In this document: in pieces, positions 34,031 to 46,349 of the stretch
Layout of the letters: each line of letters begins with the position of its first letter
Position numbering within the stretch: the stretch's first letter is position 1
Assembly: GCA_029582265.1 (NCBI GenBank)
Contig: CM055837.1
Coordinates: 21,561,160 to 21,625,159, forward strand
DNA: 64,000 bases
Reading direction: 5' to 3'
Source: Zoroaster sp. YZ-2022
Taxonomy: Eukaryota; Echinodermata; Asteroidea; Forcipulatida; Zoroasteridae
The notes under the pieces: model-generated
What the model was told of the DNA's origin: nothing
The model's input: only the letters and a program-made list of their open reading frames with translations
Database searches by the model: none
Made by a program: the position numbers and the translations under genes

Positions 34031-34573
34031 CCACACTGGATACGCAGAGAGAACCAAAATAAGCAAACATATAGCATAATAAATGAGTTCACTAACCTCT
34101 TCATTTCAACTGTACGCCTTGGCAATGTATAAACTGTATAAATAATGTATAACTAGAAATTATTCGTCGATATTATTGTCTTTAACCCTCATATCATTGT
34201 ACAATTCAACAATTCAATAAAACCAACAAAATAAATAAGGGAAAAAATTACTTTCAAAATAAATTTGTTTTATTTTAATCATTTCACAAAATGATTGATC
34301 AGAGCATTGTTAAACTGATGACAATCCAATCACGCGGCGATATACATTTATTGTCTTCACTTAATTACTCTTTATCCATGTTCCGGTTAATTATTTGATA
34401 TCAAATTCAACAAATACTTAAGTGAAAGTAATGAAATCTGCTATACTACAACATTAATAATAGACACATGATGGGACAAGGAGGATTCACTCAAAATATA
34501 TATCTTAAAGTAAGAAACTTCCCGCCACTTTATTTCTCCAGTGAATATAACATTTTATTGACTGTATTATTAA

Positions 34574-34792
34574 AGGGACAATATCGTCACAATCAACAGG
34601 GCATGGAATCGGAGTACTAGTTTTAGATTAACTACCGTATGTGACTGAAAATAATACCCCACATGATATGGTCAATATTACCATTGCTGCTGCATAAATG
34701 AGCCAGAAATGTTCAGTCACTGTGTTCATCTTAAACTAGGACACTGATTCCATGCCCTGTTGAAAGTCTGCTGTGATCGTGATATTGTCCCT
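34574..34792. mobile_element. TTAA-type MITE, full-length copy
   Basis: Ends AGGGACAATATCGTCAC and GTGATATTGTCCCT, flanked by TTAA at 34570-34573 and 34793-34796. Inner arms AACAGGGCATGGAATC and GATTCCATGCCCTGTT extend the inverted repeat. 219 bp, non-coding. TTAA duplications point to Kolobok or piggyBac machinery. Further copies: about 9930-10111, 39700-39850, 49878-50096. Confidence 0.8.
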
Positions 34793-34799
34793 TTAATAT

Positions 34800-36690
34800 G
34801 GACAAGTTAACATTAAGCATGCACAAGGGGGGAAAAAAACCTGAATGCACAACTTCATTTATTCTAAATCAGAAATTGTTTCTGTAAATGTGATTTTGTT
34901 TGATAGAAAAAAGAAATATTTACATCAACTAAGTTTTCTACATATACACAAAAATTATGGGATAAAAAAAATAATCTGAATCAATCCAAGATTTACTCTA
35001 CCTTGGCAATGCTTTGTAGCTGTGAATACTGGAAATGGAATCAGGCTGATAAACTCTACATGGTGTTCATGCAAATAAAAATACTGGCAGTGATGTTTTC
35101 TCAAACTATAAAACAAAACATAACAGCTAATGAAATAATGGTGGATATGATGGACATGGTGCATATTAAAAATGCATTTAAATATAACTCGTACTCGTAC
35201 TCGTACTCGTACTCGTACTCGTACGTTTAGGGGAATAATGGGAGGCCTACCTGATGCTATTTCCTCCAGTCCATGTTTGAATTTTCACCATGACCCCTTT
35301 TGACCATCTTCCCCATAAAATACATTGATGGTGGAAATTACAACTACTTCACTGGAAATTGTTCTGCTTTCTAAACTATATCTTATAATTATCATGTCTG
35401 TATTGTAAACATCATCACAATATCATTGGGCCTTGGCTATAGGAACTATCAAAAATAATGTGATGGCTAACAGAAATTCATCATAAGAGTTCAGCATACA
35501 GCCACACAAAAAGCCCTACAAGTATTATATTATCAAACAATATTTCTCTTTTATTACTCTTACCTGTCCAACAATAATCCTACAAATGCGACATTATTCA
35601 TGGTATCATCATGGTCACCATCACGTTCAACAATCAAATCCCTGAGTGTTTGCCATCATTTGAGGTTGGCTGGCCCGTCAATGGTCGCCAGGCATGCGTC
35701 GTTTTATTGCCGTAGACGGTGAGCCTTTCTTCGCCCAGCCCGCTCGGTCGAAATTCTGGCGTTGATTTTGACGGATGGCCTTCCAAACTGAACAGTTTTT
35801 GTCACTTTTTTATTGGCGTTGATATGATGAAGGGGCTGTGACGATGTTCCGAATGAATGCGTCATTGTTGTTTCCAAAACTAAACTCGCTGGCAGTATCA
35901 TAATTCAAAATACCCGACACAAAAAGCACCACAGTGGTCGACACCCTGCTTTACGCTCCACGCGAAAAGTGTTGATATATTTATGGCCTAACCAGCAGGC
36001 TCACGCCTCAGGCGCTTGGCCGCGCTGGCGCCCATGGCTGTACTGGTACAGTCTTGGTTCAGGTTCCCGTGTCTCGGGAAAGTGCCAAGACTTTCGTCCT
36101 TTTGTCGATTTTGACAATTTTCACCCATTGTTTCAAAATCATTTCACTTTTGTCAAGTATCAATGAATTATAAAAAATAATTATTCTTGAATTTGGTTCA
36201 GTAATAAACATTTTAAACGTCTGAAAGTGCGACTATTACTTTTGTCCTCGTGAGTTTTCTGGACAAATTTTGGTTCAAAAAAGTCACATGACATTTGTTT
36301 TTGTACAATAACAGAAAAACGACGCATTTTTCAGGAGTACATGTGTGGACAATTATATTCTACTTTGATCTTTCCAACCATGTATGTAAAACAATGAACT
36401 ATTGACGGGCGTTTTTTATCGCCCAATTTCTCGCGACAAAGGCGGTGTGTACCTTTAATTCAATACGTTTAAAAGCTGAATTTAACTTTATAAAGAGTTG
36501 TCACTGACAGAAGTCTATAAAATGTTGATTCAAAACACTTTAGTATTTAGAATGCAGTGATTGGTTACATATATGAATATATTGCGCATCCCCACCCCTC
36601 CTCACACCCTTCCCACATCCTCCCCAGTCCTTCCTACTCTACCTTCGCATATAAGATGATTGTTTTATACATAAATTATGGACAAGTGAT
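34800..36690. other. Non-coding, one possible exon on the minus strand
   Basis: Mostly AT-rich. The block 35640-36165 has higher GC and a minus-strand open frame 35901-35704 beginning MILPASLVLETTMTHSFG and containing VQFGRPSVKINARISTERAG. No family recognised, no clear splice sites, so it is only noted. C-rich (CCCCACCCCTCCTCACACCC) at about 36588. Confidence 0.35.
35187..35224. repeat. (ACTCGT)n microsatellite
   Basis: Six perfect tandem copies of ACTCGT. Confidence 0.95.
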
Positions 36691-37085
36691 CATCCTAAAT
36701 ATTTAAATTTGTTGGTTTCTGAAGCTTTTAAAGTTTACACTAAACGTTTCTCATCCTAACCTTGCCTTTATGATGATTCGTTCTAGAAATATAAACAGCT
36801 GTTTCGTTCGAGAAATATAAACAGCTGGTTATCCTAAATATTAAAGTTTGTGAGTGTATGTGGCTTTGATTCACTGTACAAAATGTTTATATTGATAAAT
36901 ATTGATAAATTACAAATACTCGATGATTCTCACACCAAAACCTTCACCATCGTTAATACAAAAATTGAGATTAAAATGTAGTTATCCTCAATTTTAACGT
37001 TTGTGAGTTTCTGTAGCTTTGATTCACAAAACTTCATAATATTGATAAATATCGATAAATCATCTATATTTCAAAATGCAATGAT
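36690..37085. repeat. Diverged ~150-bp tandem repeat, three units
   Basis: Units start near 36690 (CATCCTAAATATTTAAATTTG), 36830 (TATCCTAAATATTAAAGTTTG) and 36984 (TATCCTCAATTTTAACGTTTG), each followed by a GTGAGT..CT(G)TAGCTTTGATTCAC-like block and, in the last two, TATTGATAAATATTGATAAAT. Inside the first unit ATATAAACAGCTG is itself duplicated. Confidence 0.6.
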
Positions 37086-37371
37086 AAGGTGTCATCACGC
37101 AGATTCTTTTTCAGCATGTTATCCTCGTATGGAATCTGAAAAAAAACATGTTGTTCATCCTAACTTCTGCTGGATTAATATATATTTTTTGAAATAAAAT
37201 ACAAACAAGTTATAAACTGTGCTCTTCTTGGTACCATCCTTAGCTTCCTATAATATTATAATTGTATAGTTTAGCATGGTATAACAATAATCGGTGATTT
37301 TCTGAAACTATTTAAAATTATTCCCAAATGTGGTTTATGCGATGTAAAATTTGGGTTTTTAAAATGTTTAT

Positions 37372-37460
37372 TTTATTAAAGGTTTTCTCGGCCAATTTCA
37401 AAACTTTGTTCCTTTTCGTTAAACAACATTCAAATTCAATGCAAAATTCATTTGCTGGTC
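37372..37460. repeat. Relic resembling the end of the 61.9-kb transposon
   Basis: TTAAAGGTTTTCTCGGCCAA then TTTCAAAACTTTGTTC aligns with the terminal repeat GGTTTTCCCGGCCAATTTCC at 61931. Only one end is seen; it is likely a fragment of a related Tc1/IS630-type element or MITE. Confidence 0.4.
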
Positions 37461-37840
37461 AAACAGTGATACCTATGATAGGCCTACCTATGGTCGAGAT
37501 TTATTTGTGAATTATTTGGAGAAATATCTCATATGAAAGTGAGTTACTTCGCTTAACAAGAACAAAGTACAACCAAATAACCGGTGATGCGAAACACACG
37601 GAATGTACGTATTTAAATACAGAATGGCGAGCGAATATTTATTTCGGTTCCGTATCACAGTTTATTATCACTCATTGGTAGTTTAGAGTAATTTTGCAAA
37701 AATAAGAAATATTTGGAATATCATGTTATTATTTGAAACAAATAGTGCGAAAAAATGGTAAACAGTTCGAGTCGTGAGAAATTAAAATTAAAACAAAATA
37801 AAACAACTGTTTAATATTATAATATGGTATTATCACTCTG

Positions 37841-39665
37841 TTGCCAAAAGGGGATAAACCCCGTGAGTTTTTGAAAAATTAGCGTCCTGTCTCGCTCCTT
37901 AACACATCTTATAAACTGGCGTCTGCATGTATCGCTGAGAGATTGAAATCTTGTCTGCCCCATAATATTAATGAGCGCCAAAAGGGATTTATGGCGGATC
38001 GTTTTATAGGTGAAAATATTCGTCTAATGTACGACTTAATTTATATTACTGATTCGGATAACATTCATGGTCTATTAATTTCTATTGATTTTGAACAAGC
38101 GTTTGACTCAGAGTTGACTCATGAGTTTATCCTTAATATTTTGGATAAATTTAACTTTGGTCCATCTATAAAAAAATGGATCAAAATTTTCTACAACCAC
38201 GCCTCTTCTTCTTCGATTTTAGTTAAAGGTTTCTTCTCAGAATCCTTTAAAACAGTGAGGGGTTTTAGACAAGGTGACGGTCTTAGCCCGTATTTATTTA
38301 TTTTGTGTGTAGAGGTTTTTGCTATGATGGTATGTAATGACAAAGACTTAAAAGGTATTAAGGAACCGGTAAAGAGTTTCGATTATCTCAATATGCTGAT
38401 GACACTGTTTTATTTCTTGATGGTTCTGAGAAATCTATGCAGGCTGCATTTAACATTCTTGGCAGTATCACTGTTGTCAAATCTTTATTTCTATTCCTGT
38501 TTTTCAAATTCATTTGGAGGGGTAATGACCGGGTTAGTAGAAATCAAATGGATCAAGTCGCCCTTAAAATCACTTGGCTCCACAGACTCCTTGTTTCTGA
38601 CAATAGTTGTCCTTTGAAGGGGATCTTTGAAATTGCTTCATACCCATAAGAATGGGAACCTTTTTGGAGGGATGTTTTTGCATCCTAGTCTAAATTTACC
38701 CTGGCACATACTCCCGTGACTGCTGAAGATGTTTTGTCAAACACTCTGTGGCACAATGATAAAATTAAGGTGTGTAAAATGCATCTGTTATAAACATTGG
38801 AAGTCTGCAGGTGTCAAATATATTTTCGATCTTTAGAATGACAACGGTAAATTGAGGATTTCAGGAATAAGTTTAACATTAGAACTAATTTCTTGGAATA
38901 CGGGGAGTGGTCAGGGCTATCAAGTTTGCTTTTCCAAATATGTTCCCTTTAAAAAATGCACGATCCAATGTCCTTTTATTCCCTTTAATTTCAAAATTAT
39001 TTTGAGGAATAAGAAAGGTTCGAGTAGAATTTCTGAAGTCCTGACCTCCTCCAGGAAAGTACCTTATACATTAATTTCTAAGTGGAACAATAAGTTGCAA
39101 ATAGACGGTAGTTTTTCTAAATGGTCGTTAGTCTTTAATATTCCTTTCAACTGTACAATACACACTATGTTGAGATGGTTCCAGTATAAACTAACACACA
39201 GGATTTGAGGTACGAATTATTTTTCAAAATTAACAAGTCGAGCACGAATTTATGTACTTTGTGTAACAATGAAGAGAAGACTCTTATCCATCTGTTTTGC
39301 TCATGCGACTCAACAATTTCATTTTATACTTCAGTTGTTTCGTAGATCAAGGATAAAACTAATTTTAACATCATCTTAGACAATGAAGTATTTTTGTTTG
39401 GTAAAACTGACTTCGAGTGTAAAGGTATTAACCTGATCCTATTAATTTGTCCGAATATAAGAGGAAAATTACCAAGGAAATACCATCTCTTTCAATTCCC
39501 CATAAAAAGATCTTAAGAATTACTACTCCATGGAAGAATTTATGTAGGGCCTATAATTATTTGTAACGATAATATGGCGAAATTTTACCGTAAATGGGAT
39601 TTCTTCTCTGTACTTTGCCAAGACCGCTTGAATATATCCATTAGAAAGATACAAACATTCCCAGC
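37841..39665 (+). pseudogene. L1/Tx1-like LINE ORF2 relic (RT to C-terminal Cys motif)
   Basis: It begins with LLPKGDKPREFLKN, the start of the RT fingers, then RPVSLLNTSYKLASACIAER, and the open frame 37943-38617 with QKGFMADRFIGENIRLMYD, SIDFEQAFDSE (first catalytic Asp block), RGFRQGDGLSPYLFILCVE. The active-site box QYADDT is present at about 38385 but one frame off. After it NILG jumps to SITVVKSL then FFKFIWRGNDRVSRNQMDQ, so about 60-80 residues of thumb are deleted. The rest (38640-39330) continues with MLRWFQYKLTHRI and ends with a CTLCNNEEETLIHLF Cys/His block, as in L1/Tx1 elements. Multiple frameshifts and stops. The endonuclease half is absent. Confidence 0.85.
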
Positions 39666-39699
39666 GTGACATTATTGGTCGTTTTCTTATTATGTTTAA

Positions 39700-39850
39700 A
39701 GGGACAATATCATCACGATCAATAGGGCATGGAATCAGAGTGCTAGTTTTAGATTAAATCAGTGACTGAAAATAATACCCCACATGATAAGGTCATAATA
39801 CTGTTGCTGCTGCATAAATGAGCCAGTAATTTTTAGTCATTGTGTTCATG
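39700..39850. mobile_element. TTAA-type MITE, right-truncated copy
   Basis: Begins AGGGACAATATCATCACGAT after TTAA (39696-39699) and follows the consensus through AGGGCATGGAATCAGAG and CTGCTGCATAAATGAGCCAG to CATTGTGTTCAT, then leaves it. The right inverted repeat is missing. Confidence 0.75.
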
Positions 39851-40927
39851 AAATATATTAATACAATAGGACCATCATGTAATATAAAACTGCATGTAGG
39901 CCTACTATAATATTGTAGTTAAAAATAGCAAAATATTTACAAGCGTTGTTATTACTTTATTAAACGTTAGTGGACCCACACGGCAAAGTTGGGAGAGGGA
40001 AAAATGTAACTCTATTCTAGTCATGCATTTACATTCTGTAATTAGCCCACATTTGTCCATGTAGCCACCCCCATCCCTCGTTCAACCACCCTAGATTTAT
40101 TTTTGGGATATATATTTTTTTCATTTAGCCTTGGAAATTTAATTTTAGCGACTTCATCAATACGTAAGGCTCTAGTATTAACACATAATATACTGAATTG
40201 AACGCGTCACTCGAATGATTTGTAAGGCCAAATCACGCAAAGCATAAGTAACTCACAGCATGTTACCGTATTATGTCACATTGTATAGACACGTGCGTGT
40301 TGTATGGATAGTGATATTGCTCCCTTATGTGTCATTGTTGGTGTGTGCCAGTTACATGAAGTTTCCTGAAATATAAACCAACATAATAGATTCAGTTCAT
40401 TGACCGTAATTGTCCACAGTGGGCCAGGCTTTTAGTCTGTTGTGATGGAGGCGGGCATAGTCGGCATTCTGACACCACATTATGCCAAGAGTCAATTCAT
40501 CCATAAAAACGTCAAAAATAGTCCAAAAGCTAATTAGTCCGACATCCTTTTATTGCGACAGTGGGCAGCGATCACAGAGAGGAAATAACGGGGGATGGCA
40601 GTGTTCCCATAATTATTATCCCTTAAAAATGAGGGATTATACAGAGTTCAGAAATGATTACATCAGGCTCCTATTCCAACATGTTCTAAAGCCTAACCAT
40701 CCCAAATCCTTCAAAATCAACGGGGGATTTGAATTATGATGTAGGATTGAGGTAGGATTTGAAATTGACTTAGCCTACCAAAAATATATATTATGTATAT
40801 CAGTTCAGTTGATTTTAAAGGATTGGAAATAGTACGGATCCTCCATAAAATCATATGGGTTGATTTTGAAGGATTGAGGCCATTACCGGCGATGAGTATC
40901 AAGGGGGTTATGGTTTTAAATACTATT
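39851..40927. other. Non-coding sequence
   Basis: No supported gene. Short direct repeats of TTGATTTT(A/G)AAGGATTG at about 40809 and 40860. Confidence 0.45.
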
Positions 40928-41066
40928 AGCCAAATCTGATGACATAGTTTGTGTACTAGGGAATTTTAACGCACAAATTGGTAACGAGGAATATACAAAG
41001 ATAGTTGGTAAACATGGTCTTGGGAAGAGAAACGAGCGGGGAGACAGGCTGATTCAATTCTCATGA
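40928..41066 (+). pseudogene. RTE-like endonuclease fragment, left half
   Basis: Reads LAKSDDIVCVLGNFNAQIGN then GKHGLGKRNERGDRLIQF, matching the catalytic G(D/N)FNAxxG block and GLGxRNERGDRL motif of the APE endonuclease in RTE/CFDP2-like elements. The usual GDFN Asp is Asn here. It stops where the CR1/L2-like fragment begins; the right half resumes at 42197. Confidence 0.75.
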
Positions 41067-42196
41067 CTATTCTGTACCCCAAGGCTCCATCCTCGGCCCA
41101 CAGTGGTTTACTGTTTATACCTTTCCAGTTCGTGATATCATTTTGAAGTATAATTTAAATTACCATTTCTACGCTGATGACACGCAGCTTTACATTACTT
41201 TTAAATTTTCTCAAGAACCTGCCGATTCGTGTATTACAACGCTGGAGGAATGTATTCAAGAGATTCGTAGTTGGATGAGACAAAACCTCTTAAAATTGAA
41301 CGCCGAAAAAGCATAATTTGTTCTATTTGGATCACGTCAGCAATTATCTAAAGTTTCTCTTCCATTTATTACAATTGGTCACTCGCAGATAATCCCCTCA
41401 TCACAAGCACGTAATTTGGGTGTTTATATTTGACTCGACAATAACTTTAAAACCTCATATCTCCAACATTGTTCGCATATCATCATTTCATATCAGAAAT
41501 ATTAGCCGAATAAGGAAATACTTGAATAAAAGTGCTGCTGAACAAATTTCAGCAGCACTTTGTCACATCACGGCTCGATAACGGGAATGCTCTCCTCTAC
41601 GGTCTCCCGCAGAATCAAATATCTCGTCTTCAGCACATACAAAACACAGCAGCTCGTGTTGTAACTTTGTCCAGAAAGTCATGCCATATCACGCCAATCT
41701 TGAAAGAAATGCACTGGCTTCCTGTTTCACAGAGAATTGTTTTTAAACTTATGCTAATTGTTCACAAATCTTTTAATAACATTGCTCCAATTTATATTTC
41801 TGAACTGCTTAAAGTCTACACTCCATCACGCAATTTGCGCTCCAGCAACATGTCACTCCAAAAGGAACCAACTTCAAAAAGGAACTGGGGTGATAGGTCT
41901 TTGTCTGTCGCGCTCCGAGACTCTGGAATCATCTTCCAACTAAACTCAAATCTTGTCATAGTATAACTAGGCCTAGATTTAAGTCGCTGCTTAAAACTTA
42001 TCTTATGTCACAATTCTTCAAAGATGAGGTATTTTTGTAATTGCATTGTAGGTACATGTATCTTGGTACATAATTGTTTTTCTATGCTATCATTGTATAT
42101 TGTTTGTATTCATGTTTTGTCTTTGGTTCCGCACCTTGAGCGCCCAGCAGGGTGTGTATGTTAGCGCTACAAATCTTTATTATTCTTATTATTATG
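41067..42196 (+). pseudogene. CR1/L2-like LINE fragment nested in the RTE copy
   Basis: It starts with VPQGSILGP-type RT sequence (CCCCAAGGCTCCATCCTCGG at 41079), then FYADDTQLYITF with the intact catalytic YADD, RSWMRQNLLKLNAEK, LFGSRQQLSK, then LDNGNALLYGLPQNQISRLQ, WLPVSQRIVFKLMLIVHKSF and RNWGDRSLSVAL. Several stops and shifts occur (for example after LNAEKA). Same family as 30180-31165, with the same 3' end GCGCTACAAATCTTTATTAT. A short internal repeat AAATTTCAGCAGCACTTTG near 41545 replaces some expected sequence. Confidence 0.88.
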
Positions 42197-42446
42197 ATCA
42201 CAAATACATGGTTTCAACACCACGCTAGAAGGCTTTATACTTGGATAAAGTTTGGTGATACCTCAAGACATCAGATTGATTACATTCTAGTGAGACAGAG
42301 ATTCCGGAACAGTGTTAAAGATGTGAAAACTTATCCAGATGTGACAACTTATCACTCTGACCACTCATTACTACTGATGCGAATGGTATTGAAGCTGAAA
42401 ATACCAATAAAGGGCAACACCAAGAAAGCAGCACTCAATCTTGACA
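42197..42446 (+). pseudogene. RTE-like endonuclease fragment, right half
   Basis: Open in one frame: ITNTWFQHHARRLYTWIKFG, then SRHQIDYILVRQRFRNSVKD and YHSDHSLLLMRMVLKLKIP. These are the last blocks of the same RTE-type endonuclease, including the QIDYI and SDH catalytic motifs. They continue directly from RGDRLIQF at 41060, so the two halves were one ORF before the CR1/L2-like insertion. Ends in a (TTA)n tract at about 42447. Confidence 0.8.
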
Positions 42447-43030
42447 TTATTATTATTATTATTATTATTTATTCAGCCATCACAACAAACAAAACAATAC
42501 AACAATACAAAACAATACTTCCAGATGGGCTTGGAGCAACAAAAGCAAAGCAATTACTGTGATCCGTAGACCTGCTGCCCAACATCTGGTTGTAAAACAA
42601 GGAGTAGATAAAAATATATATTGATTTAGAATAATTTATGTAAATAAAATTAAACAAATAATCAAAAAAGATATAAATAAATACATGTACTTCAAAGGTT
42701 TTAAATTTAAATATAACATTAAAAAGCATGAAATATGTGAGAATAAACCAGTTTTTAAGAGTAGAGAAAAGGAAAAAAAAAAAGAAGGAATACTGATGAA
42801 AACTGAAGTGAAATTAAAATGCACAAGGCACTTCAAATTAAAAATATGAAAAGAATTGATGAAACCTAACAGATATAGGCACATTACACTGTAAATGAAT
42901 AATAAATTCATTAATAAATAAATAAATAAATAATAAAATAAATTAATAAATAAATAAATAAGTAAATAAATCAATAAATCAATTTAAAAAAAATATATAT
43001 ATATAAGTAAGTATACAAATAAAAAACTAA
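42447..43030. repeat. AT-rich tract with TTA and AAAT microsatellites
   Basis: (ATT)n at 42445-42470, a short ACAACAAAACAATAC stretch, and (AAAT)n from about 42898 to 42985 followed by (TA)n. No gene; hydrophobic open frames are microsatellite translations. Confidence 0.7.
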
Positions 43031-44280
43031 ACTAGAGATTGGTGTTTGTATTGACAAACACTAGGTGTTCGGGAGGAAGTAAAGGTCAAATTGGGGTCAA
43101 CTTTGTTTAAATATTTTTTGACAATTAACGACAATGGTGCAAAGATTGTGAATTTTACCTCTTGTGGAAGATTTTTTTTTAATATTAAACTTTGACTTCC
43201 GGAAGTAAAGGTCAAATTGGGTAACCTTTTTGTAAATATTGTTTGACAATTAACGATCTGTACAATGGTACAAAAATTTTGAATTTACCTCTTGTGGTTG
43301 TTGAGATATAATTTTTTTAAATAGTAAATTTTGACTTCTGCATTGGACAGGAAGTAAGGTCAAATTGGGGTCATCTTTTTGTAAATATTTTTTAACAATT
43401 AACGATCTGTACAATGGTACAACAATTTTGAATTTACCTCTTGTGGTTGTTGAGATATGATTTTTTTTAAATATTAATCTTTGACTTCCGGTTTGGACAG
43501 GAAGTAAGGTCAAATAGGGATGACCTTTTTGTAAATGTTTTTTGACAATTAACGATCTTCTGCATTGGACAGGAAGTAAGGTCAAATTGGGGTCATCTTT
43601 TTGTAAATATTTTTTAACAATTAACGATCTGTACAATGGTACAAAAATTTTGAATTTACCTCTTGTGGTTGTTGAGATATGATTTTTTTTAAATATTAAT
43701 CTTTGACTTCCGGTTTGGACAGGAAGTAAGGTCAAATAGGGATGACCTTTTTGTAAATGTTTTTTGACAATTAACGATCTGTACAATGGAACAAAAATTG
43801 TGAATTTAACTCTTGTGGTTGTTGAGATATAATTTTTTTAAATATTTAATTTTGACTTCCGGTTTGGACAGGAAGTAAGGTCAAATTGGGGTCATCTTTT
43901 TGTAAATATTTTTTGACAATTAACGATCTGTACAATGGTACCAAAATTGTGAATTTACCTCTTGTGGTTGTTGAGATATGATTTTTTTCAATATTAAACT
44001 TTGACTTCCGGTTTGGACAGGAAGTAAGGTCAAATTGGGGTCACTCACAACTCGTGTTTCATCTACTTGTTAAGTTCTAAGTACATGCCAAGTTTCAAGT
44101 TCATGTGAAGTTTGCAAGTATGTGTTTGTTACCGGACAGTTATTGGGGAGAAGAAGAAGAAGTAAAAAAATAAAAATAAATAAAACAATTAACAAAAACA
44201 AGAGGTGTTCGCGCTGTCGCTCGAACACCTAAAAAACCGAACAAAAACAATAGGTGGTTCGGGCACATACCCGAACACCT
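43031..44280 (+). mobile_element. 147-bp-repeat hairpin element, copy B (complete)
   Basis: Left end ACTAGAGATTGGTGTTTGTA then TTGACAAACACTAGGTGTTCGGG; the part GTGTTTG...CAAACAC is a hairpin and AGGTGTTCGGG is the shared inner repeat. About seven core units follow (43085-44043), one shortened by an internal deletion (around 43555-43575). Then the internal segment with AAGTTTCAAGTTCATGTGAA, GGAGAAGAAGAAGAAG, and two consecutive terminal hairpins: AGGTGTTCGCGC...GCTCGAACACCT and AGGTGGTTCGGGC...CCCGAACACCT, ending at 44280. No coding gene; minus-strand open frames are the repeat read in frame. Confidence 0.85.
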
Positions 44281-44425
44281 AATAATTAATTAAATAATTA
44301 AATAAGTAAATAAATAATAATCCTATAGATGAATAATAAACTTAAGTAACTAAATAAATATTAAATTAATTATGGAAATTGCACATAGATATTATAAATT
44401 TGTATAAAGGATAAAACAAAAACAA

Positions 44426-46349
44426 ACTAGAAATTCGAGTTTGTTTACACAAACTCTAGGTGTTCGGGAGGAAGTAAAGGTCAAATTGGGGTCACCTTTG
44501 TGTAAAATTGTTTAGACAAATAACGATCTGTACAATGGTGCAAATATTGTGAATTTACCTCTTGTGGAAGATTTTGTTTTAAACACTAAACTTTGACTAC
44601 CGGTTTAGACAGGAAGTAAAGGTCAAATTGGGTCAACTTTGTGTAAAATTATTTTGACAATTAACGATCTGTACAATGGTACAAAAATTGTGAATTTACC
44701 TCTTGTGGTTGTTGAGATATGACTTTTTTAAATATTAAAGTTTGACTTCCGGTTTGGGCAGGAAGTAAGGTCAAATTGGGGTCACCTTTGTGTAAATATT
44801 TTTCGACAATTAACAATCTATACAATGGTGCAAAATGTGAATTTACTTCTTGTGGTTGTTGAGATATAATTTTTATAAATATTAAACTTTGACTTCCGGT
44901 TTGGACAGGAAGTAAGGTCAAATAGGGGTCACCTTTTTGTAAATGTTTTTGGACAATTAACGATCTGTACAATGGTACAAAAATTGTGAATTTAACTCTT
45001 GTGGTTTTTGAGATATGATTTTTTTAAATATTAAACTTTGACTTCCGGTTTGGACAGGAAGTAAGGTCAAATTGGGGTCACCTTTTTGTAAATATTTTTT
45101 GACAGTTAACGACCTGTACAATGGTTCAAAAATTGTGAAATTACCTCTTGTGGTTGTTGAGATATGATTTTTATTAAATATTAAACTTTGACTTCCGGTT
45201 TGGACAGGAAGTAAGGTCAAATTGGGGTCACCTTTTAGTAAATATTTTTTGACAATTAACGATCTATACAATGGTGCAAAAAGTGTGAATTTATCTCTTG
45301 TGGATATTGAAATATGATTTTTTTAAATATTAAACTTTGACTTCCAGTTTGGACAGGAATTAAGGTCAAATTGGGGTCACCTTTTAATAAATAAAATTTT
45401 GACAATTAACGATCTGTACAATGGTACAAAAAAAAGTAATTTATCTCTTGTAGTTGTTGAGATACGATTTTTTTAAATATTAAACTTTGGCTTCCGGTTT
45501 GGACAGGAAGTAAGGTCAAATTGGGGTCACCTAGGTGTAAATATTTTTTGACAGTTAACGACCTGTACAATGGTTCAAAAATTGTGAATTTACCTCTTGT
45601 GGTTGTTGAGATATGATTTTTATTTTAATATTAAACTTTGACTTCCGGTTTGGACAGGAAGCAAAGGTCAAATTGGGGGCATTATTTTTGACAATTAACG
45701 ATCTGTACAATGGTACAAAAATTGTGAATTTACCTCTTGTGGTTGTTGAAATATGATTTTTTTTTTATTTTAAACTTTGACTTCCGGTTTGGACAGGGTG
45801 TAATGTCAAATAGGGGTCACCTTTTTGTAAATGTTTTTTGACAATTAACGATCTGTACAATGGTACAAAAATTGTGAATTTAACTCTTGTGGTTGTTGAG
45901 ATATAATTTTTTTAAATATTAAACTTTGACTTCCGGTTTGGACAGGAAGTAAGGTCAAATTGGGGTCATCTTTTTGTAAATATTTTTTGACAATTAACGA
46001 TCTGTACAATGGTACAAAAATTGTGAATTTACCTCTTGTGGTTGTTGAGATATGATTTTTTTCAATATTAAACTTTGACTTCCGGTTTGGACAGGAAGTA
46101 AGGTCAAATTGGGGTCACTCACAACTCGTGTTTCATCTACTTGTTAAGTTCTAAGTACATGCCAAGTTTCAAGTTCATGTGAAGTTTGCAAGTATGTGTT
46201 TGTTACCGGACAGTTATTGGGGAGAAGAAGAAGAAGAAGTAAAAAAAAAGAGAAAACCGAACAAAAACAAGAGGTGTTCGCGCTGTCGCTCGAACACCTA
46301 AAAAAACGAACAAAAACAATAGGTGTTTCGAGCACATACCCGAACACCT
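44426..46349 (+). mobile_element. 147-bp-repeat hairpin element, copy C (complete)
   Basis: Left end ACTAGAAATTCGAGTTTGTT then TACACAAACTCTAGGTGTTC, hairpin stem GAGTTTG/CAAACTC. About eleven core units with spacings of 147-150 bp measured between successive GGAAGT words (44761, 44908, 45057, 45207, 45356, 45506). The same 3' segment and double hairpin end as copy B, ending at 46349. Confidence 0.85.

Noticed and set aside
36000..36085. tRNA-like GGTTCAGGTTCC box
   Set aside because: No matching A box, acceptor stem or anticodon arm could be drawn around it.
42469..42974. Hydrophobic membrane-protein-like open frames on the minus strand
   Set aside because: They come from AAAT/TTTA microsatellites read as I, Y, L and F.
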